64,000 nucleotides of DNA from Avidehalobacter sp964569265 (lineage in GTDB: Bacteria > Bacillota > Dehalobacteriia > UBA4068 > UBA4997): positions 1 through 64,000 of the forward strand of contig CAZMTO010000003.1 in assembly GCA_964569265.1 (NCBI GenBank), given 5' to 3'. Below the pieces are notes generated by a model. The model was not told the origin of the DNA. It searched no databases and saw only the letters and a list, made by a program, of their open reading frames with translations. Positions within the stretch are counted from its first letter, which is position 1. Every line of letters begins with the position of its first letter. Below, in pieces: positions 16,473 through 24,830 of this stretch. Both the position numbers and the translations under genes were made by a program.

Positions 16473-17342
16473 ATGTGGCTGCTTTATGCTGTAGGTTCGG
16501 CATTGTTTGCCGGTTTAACCGCAATTTTGGCTAAATGCGGCATAAAAACAACTGATTCTACAGTGGCAACGGCAATACGCACGGTGGTTGTGCTGGTGTT
16601 TGCGTGGCTGATGGTATTTATTGTCGGCTCGGCGGGGCAGTTGGCGGCCATTAACGGCAAAACACTGCTGTTTTTAATACTTTCCGGTTTGGCTACCGGC
16701 GGTAGCTGGCTGTGTTATTTTCGGGCTTTGCAGTTGGGTGATGTTAACAAGGTGGTGCCTATTGATAAATCCAGCACAGTGTTAACAATTTTGCTGGCGG
16801 CCCTGTTTTTGCACGAAGCCATAACTCCGGTAAAGGGGCTTGGTGTTGTGCTTATCGCCGTTGGCACGCTTTTAATGATTGAAAAAAAGGCGAACACCGG
16901 GCAGGCGGCCAAAGGCTCGCAGTGGCTGTGGTATGCGTTAGGGTCGGCGGTGTTTGCCAGCCTTACCGCCATTTTAGCCAAGGTGGGCATTGTGGGGGTA
17001 GAATCTAATTTGGGTACTGCCATACGCACGGTGGTGGTGCTACTTATGGCCTGGCTTATGGTGGTGGTGCAGGGCAAGCAGGGTGAGCTTGCTAAAATTG
17101 CCCCACGGGAACTTGGTTTTATTTGCCTTTCCGGCCTGGCTACCGGTGCAAGCTGGTTGTGTTATTACAAAGCTTTGCAGGGTGGGCCGGCCAGTCTGGT
17201 GGTGCCTATAGATAAGCTTAGTATTTTGCCGACAGTGATGTTTTCTTATCTGGTGTTTAAAGAGAAACTGACGAAAAAATCAGCGGCGGGGCTGGCGGCT
17301 ATTGTGGCGGGTACCCTACTTATGCTAGTAAAAAACGCTTAA
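16473..17342 (+). CDS. EamA/DMT-family transporter with two near-duplicate halves
   Basis: A ten-helix membrane protein of the drug/metabolite transporter superfamily, 289 residues, substrate unknown. The halves are strikingly alike: SALFAGLTAILAKCGI against SAVFASLTAILAKVGI, ATAIRTVVVLVFAWLMV against GTAIRTVVVLLMAWLMV, SGLATGGSWLCYFRAL against SGLATGASWLCYYKAL, and VVPIDKSS against VVPIDKLS. This suggests a fairly recent internal duplication or strong constraint on dimer symmetry. It begins six bases after phoR without its own terminator between, so it may ride on phosphate-operon transcripts. A strong terminator follows. Confidence 0.85.
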   Translation: MWLLYAVGSALFAGLTAILAKCGIKTTDSTVATAIRTVVVLVFAWLMVFIVGSAGQLAAINGKTLLFLILSGLATGGSWLCYFRALQLGDVNKVVPIDKSSTVLTILLAALFLHEAITPVKGLGVVLIAVGTLLMIEKKANTGQAAKGSQWLWYALGSAVFASLTAILAKVGIVGVESNLGTAIRTVVVLLMAWLMVVVQGKQGELAKIAPRELGFICLSGLATGASWLCYYKALQGGPASLVVPIDKLSILPTVMFSYLVFKEKLTKKSAAGLAAIVAGTLLMLVKNA

Positions 17343-17355
17343 TATCGCCTGATAC

Positions 17356-17395
17356 AACGTCTGGCCGGGGCTGTGTGCCTGTGGCCGGGCGTTTT
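17356..17395 (+). terminator. Terminator after the EamA transporter
   Basis: A 12-bp stem, AACGTCTGGCCG against its wobble-containing complement GTGGCCGGGCGTT, followed by GTTTTTG. Confidence 0.75.
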
Positions 17396-17404
17396 TGCTT
17401 TTGG

Positions 17405-17433
17405 TTGCCTTTTGCTGATATTTTAGCTATAAT
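17405..17433 (+). promoter_or_regulatory. Promoter of the Y-family polymerase gene
   Basis: TTGCCT, a 17-base spacer, TATAAT, placed 31 bases before the ATG. No LexA box of the Bacillus type (CGAAC-N4-GTTC) was seen around it. Confidence 0.6.
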
Positions 17434-17464
17434 TATGGTATCTTAAATTAAAGGGGGTGCGGCT

Positions 17465-18988
17465 ATGGACGAACGTGTTTATTTATCTATTGATTTAAAA
17501 TCGTTTTTTGCTTCGGCAGAATGTGTGGCGCGTGGGCTAAACCCTATGCAAACCAATTTGGTGGTAGCCGACCGTAGCCGTACCGAAAAAACCATTTGTC
17601 TGGCAGTAACACCGTCTTTAAAGGCGTATGGCATACCGGGGCGGGCGCGCCTGTTTGAGGTTATACAGCAAGTGCAAAAAATAAACAGCCGCCGCAGGCA
17701 GGCAGCGCCGGGGCGTCGGCTTGTGGGAGAATCTTGTGATGCCGTGGAGCTGGCGCAAAACCCGGCTATGGCGCTTAATTTTATTGCTGCACCGCCCCGA
17801 ATGGCCTACTATATGCAGCTTAGCAACCGTATATATAATATTTACCTGCAATATATTGCGCCCGAAGATATTCACGTTTATTCGGTAGACGAGGTTTTTA
17901 TTGATGCTACCGATTACCTTAAAACCTACGGTACAACGGCACGCAGGCTTTGCAGCCACCTGATAGCCGAGGTTTTTAAGCAGACCGGTATAACGGCAAC
18001 GGCCGGCATAGGCAGCAATTTGTATCTGGCTAAGGTGGCGCTGGACATTGAGGCTAAGCATATTGCGCCCGATGAAAACGGCGTGCGTATTGCCGAGCTT
18101 ACCGAAATGGAATATCGCCGCCGCCTGTGGGCGCACCGGCCATTAACCGATTTTTGGCGTGTAGGCCCCGGTTATGCCGACAGGCTGGCCGAGCAGGGGC
18201 TTTATACTATGGGTGATATTGCACTTTGTTCGGTGGGCGGTGCTGATAGCTATTATAACGAAGCACTGCTTTACCGGCTGTTTGGCAAAAATGCCGAGCT
18301 TTTGATAGACCACGCCTGGGGTTGGGAGCCTTGCCGCATTGCCGACATTAAAGCTTATAAGCCCAAGGAAAACAGCATTGGTAACGGGCAGGTGCTAAAA
18401 TGCCCCTATAATAACCGTCAGGCGCGTTTGATAGTGCGTGAGATGACGGAGCTTTTGCTGCTGGAGCTGGTGGATAAAGGCTATGCAACTGATCAGATGG
18501 TGCTTACCGTGGGTTATGATGTGGAAAACCTGCTGGATCCTAATCGCAAAAGGCTGTATCACGGGGCGGTAACCACCGACCGTTATGGCCGCAGTGTACC
18601 CAAGCACGCGCACGGTACTGCTAACCTTGGCGGTTACACGGCATCTGCCAAAAAGGCGGTACGGGCGGTGTTGCAGCTTTATGATGATATAGTTGACAAA
18701 AATTTGCTGGTGAGGCGTATCTATATATCGGCTAACCGTATAAAGCCGGAGGCCGAAGCCCTAAAGCAAACCGAGCCGGAACAAATGCGTCTGTTTTGCG
18801 ATTACGATGCCTTGCAGAAGCAACGTGAGCAGGAGCAGGCCGAGCTTGCCAAAGAGCGGCGTATGCAGCAGGCTGTGCTGGCCATAAAAAAGAAGTTTGG
18901 CAAAAACGCCATACTTAAAGGTTCAAATTTTGAAGAAGGTTCTACCGCTATAGAACGTAACGGGCAAATTGGCGGCCACAAGGGGTAG
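17465..18988 (+). CDS. Y-family DNA polymerase (UmuC/DinB-like lesion-bypass polymerase)
   Basis: An error-prone polymerase copying damaged templates. Catalytic acids are visible in LSIDLKSFFAS (N-terminus) and VYSVDEVFID (about 140), followed by the palm motif TATAGIGSNLYLAKVALDIEAK. Helix-hairpin-helix and little-finger regions follow to about 430, then a charged C-terminal tail (LQKQREQEQAELAKERRM). The 507 residues exceed the 350-420 of DinB and match the longer Bacillota UmuC-like enzymes. GGGGG precedes the ATG. The YolD-like gene 26 bases downstream is a known partner arrangement. Confidence 0.92.
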   Translation: MDERVYLSIDLKSFFASAECVARGLNPMQTNLVVADRSRTEKTICLAVTPSLKAYGIPGRARLFEVIQQVQKINSRRRQAAPGRRLVGESCDAVELAQNPAMALNFIAAPPRMAYYMQLSNRIYNIYLQYIAPEDIHVYSVDEVFIDATDYLKTYGTTARRLCSHLIAEVFKQTGITATAGIGSNLYLAKVALDIEAKHIAPDENGVRIAELTEMEYRRRLWAHRPLTDFWRVGPGYADRLAEQGLYTMGDIALCSVGGADSYYNEALLYRLFGKNAELLIDHAWGWEPCRIADIKAYKPKENSIGNGQVLKCPYNNRQARLIVREMTELLLLELVDKGYATDQMVLTVGYDVENLLDPNRKRLYHGAVTTDRYGRSVPKHAHGTANLGGYTASAKKAVRAVLQLYDDIVDKNLLVRRIYISANRIKPEAEALKQTEPEQMRLFCDYDALQKQREQEQAELAKERRMQQAVLAIKKKFGKNAILKGSNFEEGSTAIERNGQIGGHKG

Positions 18989-19014
18989 CCGCAACATTAT
19001 ACAGGGGGTAAAAT

Positions 19015-19446
19015 ATGACAAAGCCAACCAACAAATATGCAGCTATTATTGATATGCCGCATCACAGGTCTTTAACACGGCAGCCAATGCCTATGTACGA
19101 CCGAGCCGCGCAGTTTTCTCCCTTTGCTGCCCTTAGCGGTTACGGCGAATCAATAAAAGAAACTGCCCGGCAGACCGATGCCGTGGCGGTGCTGAGCGAA
19201 GATGCTCTGGCGGCGCTGGATGAACGCCTGGCGGTGCTGTTGGCGGCAAAAGAGGCAGAACCGCAGGTTTGTGTTACTTACTTTAAGCCCGATGCCAAAA
19301 AAAGCGGCGGTGCTTATTGCCGGCATTGCGGTGCGGTAAAAGCCGCAGACAGCATAGCGCGGCAGTTGGTGTTTTCTGACGGTACAGCTATTGATATGGC
19401 GGCGGTGGTGGCAATAGAGGGGACAATTTTTGACACATTACTTTAA
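19015..19446 (+). CDS. YolD-like protein, partner of the Y-family polymerase
   Basis: A 143-residue protein with the YolD-like opening (YAAIIDMPHHRSLTRQPMPM, then DRAAQFSPFAALSGY and IKETARQTD). The C-terminal strand-rich segment (VCVTYFKPDAKKSGGAYC to IDMAAVVAIEG) is also family-like. YolD-like proteins are encoded next to UmuC/UvrX-type polymerases in Bacillota and are proposed to replace UmuD functionally. A CRHC cysteine pair at about 102-105 is unusual and might bind metal. It is co-transcribed with the polymerase gene. Confidence 0.8.
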   Translation: MTKPTNKYAAIIDMPHHRSLTRQPMPMYDRAAQFSPFAALSGYGESIKETARQTDAVAVLSEDALAALDERLAVLLAAKEAEPQVCVTYFKPDAKKSGGAYCRHCGAVKAADSIARQLVFSDGTAIDMAAVVAIEGTIFDTLL

Positions 19447-19545
19447 ATGCCCACGGCATAAGTGTCAAAATTTCAACATAAATTCACAAATAATTCATAA
19501 ATAGCCGCTATAATAATTACTAAGTAATTTTAAGGGGGATTTTTA

Positions 19546-21819
19546 ATGCACGGTATACCTACTTTGATCACAGATTTGGCGTTGATATTGTTGTTGGCTG
19601 CCTTTGCCACGCTGCTTTGTAAAAAGTTTAAGCAGCCGCTGGTGCTGGGCTATATTTTGGCCGGCTTTTTGTGCGGCCCGGTGGTAAGCTTTTTGCCAAC
19701 CGTAGCCGATAGAGCCAATATCGACTTGTGGTCAGAAATAGGTATTATATTTTTGATGTTTGCCGTGGGGCTGGAATTTAGCCTGCACAAGCTGGTAAAA
19801 GTCGGTATGGCCGCTATACTTTCTGCTCTGTTTGAAGTTTTGGGTATGATGGTGCTGGGCATAATGCTGGGGCAGGTGTTCGGCTGGTCTATGATGGACA
19901 GTATATTTTTAGGCGGTATGCTGTCAATTTCTTCTACTATGATAGCCCTTAAAGGCTTGGAGGACAGCGGGCAAAAGCAGCAAAAATTTGCCGGTTATGC
20001 TATTGGCACACTTATAATTGAAGATATTGTAGCTATATTTTTGATGGTAATACTTTCTACCATGGCAGTAAGCAGCGGCTTTAACGGTGCCGAATTGCTG
20101 TTTACTGTGGGCAGAATGTTGTTCTATTTGTCGCTGTGGCTTATACTTGGCATATTTATTTTGCCGACCTTTTTAAACAAGGTAAAGGGCCTGTTAGATG
20201 ATGAAATGCTGCTGGTGCTTTCTTTGGGTGTGTGCCTTGGTATGGTATGGATAGCCGATGCACTGGGCTTTTCGTCGGCATTGGGTGCATTTTTGGCCGG
20301 TTCTATTTTGGCGGGTACGGTACACGCCGAACATATTGAGCATTTGGTAAAACCCTGTAAAGACCTGTTTGGCGCGGTGTTTTTTGTATCGGTGGGCTTG
20401 TTGGTAGTGCCTTCTACCCTGGCAGAATATTGGCTGCCCATTTTGCTTATTACCATTGTAACCATAGTGGGCAAAATTTTAAGCATTACTGGCGGTATGC
20501 TGGCGGCCGGCAAAGATTTGCACACCTCGCTGTCGTCGTCGTTTTGCTTAACGCAGGTTGGTGAATTTTCTTACATCATTGCTTCGCTGGGCACATCGCT
20601 GGGGGTAACCAGTGACTTTTTATATCCCATTATCGTGGCGGTATCGGTGGTAACGGCCTTTACCACGCCGCTGATGATAAACCACGCCGATACCTGTGCC
20701 GGTTGGTTAGAAGAACATCTGCCGGAAAAACTCCGTAAAGGCTGGGAAAAATACGGTAATAACGATGATGATAACGCCTTGCAGGATAAAGACTGGCGTG
20801 CTTTTGGCAAAAATTACATTATTACGGCAACCCTGTATATTATAATTTCGGTGGGGCTTATAATGCTGGGGCATACGGTGCTGGTGCCCCTGCTGGCGCA
20901 TTTGCCGTTTGCCAACGTTATTTGCGCGGTAATAATTTACGTTTGCATAACGCCGTTTATCCGTCAGCTTATGATCTTCCGCGACCCGTATATGATGTCT
21001 TTGTGGCTGCGCGGCTTAAAAAACCGTTTGCCGCTGGTGGGGCTTATTGGTGTACGTGTGGTTTTGGGTATGATATTGCTGCTTACGCCGTTGTATCTGC
21101 TGTTTAGTCTGCCGCCGTGGCTGCTGTTGGCCATTGGCCTGCTGTTTACGGTATTGCTGCTGCGTATCAACAACTTCAGCAGTATGTACCTGCGTATAGA
21201 AGCACGTTTTTTGGCTAACTTTAACGAAAAGAAGCTGGCCGAGGGTTCGCAAAGCACCGAAACCAGCCTTAACCGTCAGCTTTCGGTAGTGCCCTTTGTG
21301 CTGCCCGACGACAGCACGGCAGTTGGTAAAAAGCTTATAGATTTGGATTGGGGACGTTTTTACGGCATAAAAGTAATAAAAATTATGCGCGGCCGCAGCT
21401 ATATAAACATACCGGAAGGTTACGAGATTTTGCACGCCGGTGATACGCTGCTGGTTATGGGCGCACCTAAAAATATTGAAAACTTTAGCTATGCGGCTAA
21501 AAAGCAGGGGCTGTTAGAGCGCGGCAGTGATGCGCCGAAGATTTTGAAGGATTATATCGACAGCCAAGACCACGATGCTGCCGACAGCCAGCTTTACTGT
21601 TTTGCTGTGCAGTTGGCCGGTACGCCGCAATACACCGGCAAAACCCTGCGAGAATCCTCCTTAAAGACGGATTGGGGCTGCTTTTTGTTGGGCTTAGAGC
21701 GTGACCGCCTGCCGATTTTAGACCCCAGCCCGGATATGCGCCTGGATGCCGGTGACCTTGTGTGGGTGTTAGGCTCGCGATCCTTGGGTGAAAAGCTGGT
21801 AAAAGAGGGACTTATTTAG
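19546..21819 (+). CDS. CPA2 monovalent cation/H+ antiporter with two TrkA-C domains
   Basis: A Kef-type membrane antiporter, probably exchanging K+ or Na+ for protons. The N-terminal 380 residues form the CPA2 domain with about 12 helices (LVLGYILAGFLCGPV early, LGAFLAGSILAG and SSFCLTQVGEFSYIIASLG later). Extra hydrophobic segments lie at about 420-545. Two RCK_C/TrkA-C domains follow at about 575-645 and 685-757 (EGYEILHAGDTLLVMG and PDMRLDAGDLVWVLG). No TrkA-N nucleotide-binding domain is present, so regulation may be by another small ligand. The 757-residue length is long but normal for this architecture. It is monocistronic, with its own terminator downstream. Confidence 0.9.
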   Translation: MHGIPTLITDLALILLLAAFATLLCKKFKQPLVLGYILAGFLCGPVVSFLPTVADRANIDLWSEIGIIFLMFAVGLEFSLHKLVKVGMAAILSALFEVLGMMVLGIMLGQVFGWSMMDSIFLGGMLSISSTMIALKGLEDSGQKQQKFAGYAIGTLIIEDIVAIFLMVILSTMAVSSGFNGAELLFTVGRMLFYLSLWLILGIFILPTFLNKVKGLLDDEMLLVLSLGVCLGMVWIADALGFSSALGAFLAGSILAGTVHAEHIEHLVKPCKDLFGAVFFVSVGLLVVPSTLAEYWLPILLITIVTIVGKILSITGGMLAAGKDLHTSLSSSFCLTQVGEFSYIIASLGTSLGVTSDFLYPIIVAVSVVTAFTTPLMINHADTCAGWLEEHLPEKLRKGWEKYGNNDDDNALQDKDWRAFGKNYIITATLYIIISVGLIMLGHTVLVPLLAHLPFANVICAVIIYVCITPFIRQLMIFRDPYMMSLWLRGLKNRLPLVGLIGVRVVLGMILLLTPLYLLFSLPPWLLLAIGLLFTVLLLRINNFSSMYLRIEARFLANFNEKKLAEGSQSTETSLNRQLSVVPFVLPDDSTAVGKKLIDLDWGRFYGIKVIKIMRGRSYINIPEGYEILHAGDTLLVMGAPKNIENFSYAAKKQGLLERGSDAPKILKDYIDSQDHDAADSQLYCFAVQLAGTPQYTGKTLRESSLKTDWGCFLLGLERDRLPILDPSPDMRLDAGDLVWVLGSRSLGEKLVKEGLI

Positions 21820-21856
21820 GCGCTGCCCGTATTATATTGCCTTTTTAGCACAACCT

Positions 21857-21900
21857 AAGCCATACCGACATATATTACTGCGGTATGGCTTTTGTGTTTT
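21857..21900 (+). terminator. Terminator after the CPA2 antiporter
   Basis: AAGCCATACCG pairs with CGGTATGGCTT and is followed by TTGTGTTTT. Confidence 0.7.
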
Positions 21901-22054
21901 ATGCTTTGGTTTTTATATTGTACTTAAAATAATACAAAAGTACAAAAATATTGGCAAAACGGCTTGCCAAATTGTTGCTGTTGGTATATACTATAGGAAT
22001 ATATTTGCAGTTTTTGTTGTTATTTATACTTTAGATAAAAGGAGCTACTTATAT

Positions 22055-22975
22055 ATGCAAAGCAATTTTGTGCGGCAAAACGTGTTTCCTACTTTGGCGG
22101 CGCTCATCTGGGGCACTGCCTTTGTGGCCCAAAGTGTGGCTGCCGAACACGTGGAGCCGTTTACGTTTAATGCGGCAAGGGCAGTTATTGCGTTTTTATT
22201 TTTGCTGGTTTTAGCGGCGGTGCTGCGCAGCTACCGCGCAAAGCAGGGGCAAAAATCGGGCAGTGGGGCAGTTTATTGGCGTAATTTGCTGATTGCCGGC
22301 CTATGCTGCGGCGTAGCTTTAACGGTGGCCACCAATTTGCAGCAAAAAGGGTTAGAAACCACGACAGCCGGAAAGTCCGGCTTTATTACCGCCCTGTACA
22401 TTGTGCTGGTGCCGCTGTTTGGTTTGTTCTTAAAAAAGAAGCCTTCTCGCGCAATATGGGTAAGTGTTGCTTTGGCGGTTGTCGGGCTGTATTTTTTATG
22501 TATAAAGCAGAGTATGACGGTAAGCTTCGGTGATTTTTTAACTATGCTTTGTGCGGTGTGCTTTGCCCTGCATATTTTGGTTATTGACCATTTTTCTGCC
22601 AAGGTGGATGGCGTGGAGCTTTCCTGTATGCAGTTTTTGGTAATGACGGTGATATCCGGCGTAGGTATGCTGCTTACCGAAACCCCCAGCGTAGAAACAC
22701 TGCAAATGGCGGCCGGCAACATTTTGTATGTTGGTATATTTTCCAGCGGGGTGGCGTATACCTTGCAGATTTTGGCGCAAAAAGGTTCTAACCCGACCAC
22801 GGTGGCGCTGCTTATGAGCCTTGAGGCTGTTTTTGCTACCTTGGCCGGTGCCTTAATTTTGCATGACCAAATGACGGCGCGGGAATATATGGGCTGCATT
22901 ATTATGCTGGCTGCGGTTATGCTGGCGCAAATACCGGATACTACGTGGCGCAGGTTGAGCCGGGGGAAAGTATAA
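22055..22975 (+). CDS. EamA/DMT-family transporter
   Basis: A ten-helix inner-membrane carrier, 306 residues, substrate unknown. The first half opens with FPTLAALIWGTAFVAQSVAA, typical of EamA domain 1; the second half starts near LSFGDFLTMLCAVCFALHIL and contains LMSLEAVFATLAGALILHD. Unlike the transporter at 16473 the two halves are only distantly alike. AAGGAG lies eleven bases before the ATG. It is followed twelve bases later by a small lipoprotein gene, probably in the same transcript. Confidence 0.88.
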   Translation: MQSNFVRQNVFPTLAALIWGTAFVAQSVAAEHVEPFTFNAARAVIAFLFLLVLAAVLRSYRAKQGQKSGSGAVYWRNLLIAGLCCGVALTVATNLQQKGLETTTAGKSGFITALYIVLVPLFGLFLKKKPSRAIWVSVALAVVGLYFLCIKQSMTVSFGDFLTMLCAVCFALHILVIDHFSAKVDGVELSCMQFLVMTVISGVGMLLTETPSVETLQMAAGNILYVGIFSSGVAYTLQILAQKGSNPTTVALLMSLEAVFATLAGALILHDQMTAREYMGCIIMLAAVMLAQIPDTTWRRLSRGKV

Positions 22976-22987
22976 GGGGGTTGCAAT

Positions 22988-23455
22988 ATGAAACGTTTGG
23001 CTATATTGGCAGCGGCAATGCTGTTGTGTGTTGGCTTGGCGGGCTGCGGCACGGAGTATGCTGACACGAATGGTGCTGATGATTTCAGCTTGCAGACGAT
23101 TTCCGACGAGGAGATTATCAATTTGTCGGTGGGTGCATCGGGGCTGGGCTATAGCGAGGAGAGCATTGGCGATTCGATTTTCAGCACGGAGTATTCGAGC
23201 AAAAATTTTAACGGCGTGGAGCAGATTTTCTTGACGAATTACCTGTTGCCGTCTGATGTCAGGGTGTACATTGGTTATTTGAATGTGAGCAGCGGGAATT
23301 TACGTCTGGTGGCGGTCAATAATGACGAAATTATTAAGGAGATTCCCATCGACTCGTTTAATGAGGAGTTTGTGTTTGAGGATATAAGCGGATCATTTGC
23401 CATTAATTTGGCGGGCGAAAGCGCGGAATTTGACTTGAACCTCCGCGTGGAATAA
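22988..23455 (+). CDS. Small hypothetical lipoprotein with atypical codon use
   Basis: A 155-residue secreted lipoprotein: signal peptide MKRLAILAAAMLLCVGLAGC with a lipobox, then an acidic, strand-rich mature region without cysteines. AGGGGG precedes the ATG. I do not recognise the family. Compared with the transporter just upstream it strongly prefers ATT for Ile, GAG for Glu and ACG for Thr, which hints at acquisition from elsewhere. It is followed by a tandem AATAAAAGAGTAA duplication and a bidirectional terminator. Confidence 0.75.
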   Translation: MKRLAILAAAMLLCVGLAGCGTEYADTNGADDFSLQTISDEEIINLSVGASGLGYSEESIGDSIFSTEYSSKNFNGVEQIFLTNYLLPSDVRVYIGYLNVSSGNLRLVAVNNDEIIKEIPIDSFNEEFVFEDISGSFAINLAGESAEFDLNLRVE

Positions 23456-23476
23456 AAGAGTAAAATAAAAGAGTAA

Positions 23477-23507
23477 AAAAGCCCCGGCCTAAAAAGGTCG
23501 GGGCTTT
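23477..23507. terminator. Bidirectional terminator between convergent genes
   Basis: AAAAGCCCCGGCC pairs with GGTCGGGGCTTT around a six-base loop. It serves the lipoprotein gene (plus) and the CapA-like gene (minus), which ends eight bases away. Confidence 0.8.
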
Positions 23508-23514
23508 GTGCTGC

Positions 23515-24654
23515 TTAGCGGCGGTCTTGCAGCTCGGCAGGTATGCGTTCTTCAAACAGCCGCACCAGATAATCGCGGGTAAGGGCTACGCCGTGTTGTT
23601 GGGCCAGCTCCTCGGTGTATTCTGCCAGGGGGTAAACGGTAATGTCGCCGTAGTTGTAGGTAAAGTGGTTAACTATCGGTATAACACCCATATGGTCAAC
23701 GGTAAGGCTGCCGTCGGCGGTATCGTAGGTCATATCAACCTCGGCCAGGGCGCCCAGCATAGTGGCAGGCTTGTTTTGGGCGGATATAAAATTGCCCAGC
23801 GAATAAAACACCGGAACATTGCGGCCATCGGCAGCTTGCAGCATTTCGGCAGTTTGCACAACGTGTGGGTGCGTGCCAATTATGATGTCGGCACCGGCAT
23901 CGGCAACAAGCTGTGCCAAACGCTTTTGTTCGGCGTTGGGCTCCGCCTGATATTCTACACCCCAGTGCATACTTACAATAACAATATCGGCGGCTTCGTT
24001 AGCAGCGGCTAAATCGCTTTTTATGGCTTCATCATCAATCAGGTTAATAATAGCCGCGCTGTTTTTTGGCAGCGACAAACCGTTGGTGCCGTAGGTGTAG
24101 GCCAGCAGGGCAACATTTACATCCTTGCAGTTTAAAATTTGCAGCGTATCGTCGTCGGCGTTGGCAGCAACCCCGGCCATAACGGCATCACATTGGCTGC
24201 GCCAAAAGGCTACGGTGTTAAGCAAACCCTTTTCTCCGGCATCTAAAATGTGGTTGGTGGCCTGGCTTACCAAATTAAAGCCCATACCTACCAAATGGGT
24301 GCCAAGCTCTTGCGGCGAATTAAACATAGGGTACGATTTTAACCCCAGCTCGGTGCCGCCAAGGGGAGTTTCCTGATTGATAAAGGCTAAATCGGCGTTA
24401 GCTATGTAGGGCGCAATATGCTGATAAGCGTAGGTAAAGTCAAAGCCGCTGCCGCCGGTGCGTTCTTTTGCCTGGCGGTAAATAGGCCCGTGTATCAGGT
24501 TATCGCCCGCAGCCACCAGCGATAGCTGTACCTTGGTGGTGGGGGGCATTTCCGGCGCCAAAGACGGCAATATGTTGGCCGGTGCAGTGCAGGCTGCCAG
24601 CATAAGACACAGCAGCAGGGCAAGGGCCGCGCACAGTTTTTTTATGTATTGCAT
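23515..24654 (-). CDS. CapA/PgsA-family metallophosphatase-like lipoprotein
   Basis: A surface protein of the family that includes the poly-gamma-glutamate synthesis protein CapA. The signal peptide ends in a lipobox (LMLAAC). The calcineurin-like fold shows in AAGDNLIHG, FINQETPLGG, NHILDAGEKGL, VSMHWGVEYQ, GTHPHVVQ and YSLGNF. I chose ATG 24654 (379 aa) because AAGGAAG lies nine bases upstream; the open frame extends 28 codons further without a site. No other capsule genes (CapB/CapC) are near, so a capsule role cannot be claimed. A role in wall or surface-polymer turnover is equally possible. Confidence 0.85.
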   Translation of the reverse strand: MQYIKKLCAALALLLCLMLAACTAPANILPSLAPEMPPTTKVQLSLVAAGDNLIHGPIYRQAKERTGGSGFDFTYAYQHIAPYIANADLAFINQETPLGGTELGLKSYPMFNSPQELGTHLVGMGFNLVSQATNHILDAGEKGLLNTVAFWRSQCDAVMAGVAANADDDTLQILNCKDVNVALLAYTYGTNGLSLPKNSAAIINLIDDEAIKSDLAAANEAADIVIVSMHWGVEYQAEPNAEQKRLAQLVADAGADIIIGTHPHVVQTAEMLQAADGRNVPVFYSLGNFISAQNKPATMLGALAEVDMTYDTADGSLTVDHMGVIPIVNHFTYNYGDITVYPLAEYTEELAQQHGVALTRDYLVRLFEERIPAELQDRR

Positions 24655-24716
24655 AGTCAAAACTTCCTTAATCAAAAGTATAATTTTATATAATTTATAA
24701 GATATTGTAATAAATA

Positions 24717-24745
24717 ATGATAACACGAAAGCCGCCAATTATCAA
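24717..24745 (-). promoter_or_regulatory. Promoter of the CapA-like gene
   Basis: On the minus strand TTGATA, a 17-base spacer, TATCAT, about 60 bases before the ATG. Confidence 0.5.
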
Positions 24746-24760
24746 GGCAAAACCGCATAT

Positions 24761-24795
24761 AAAAAGAGGGCGGGGAAAATTCCCCGTCCTCTTTA
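24761..24795 (-). terminator. Terminator of the CoA-transferase gene
   Basis: AAAGAGGGCGGGGAA pairs with TTCCCCGTCCTCTTT, a near-perfect 15-bp stem, 36 bases past the stop and followed on the minus strand by TTTTT. Confidence 0.85.
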
Positions 24796-24830
24796 TAAAT
24801 TGTAAATTAAGCCATTAAACTTTGGTTTAA

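Noticed and set aside
23515..24654. Poly-gamma-glutamate capsule locus
   Set aside because: Only the CapA-like protein is present; no CapB or CapC genes are nearby.
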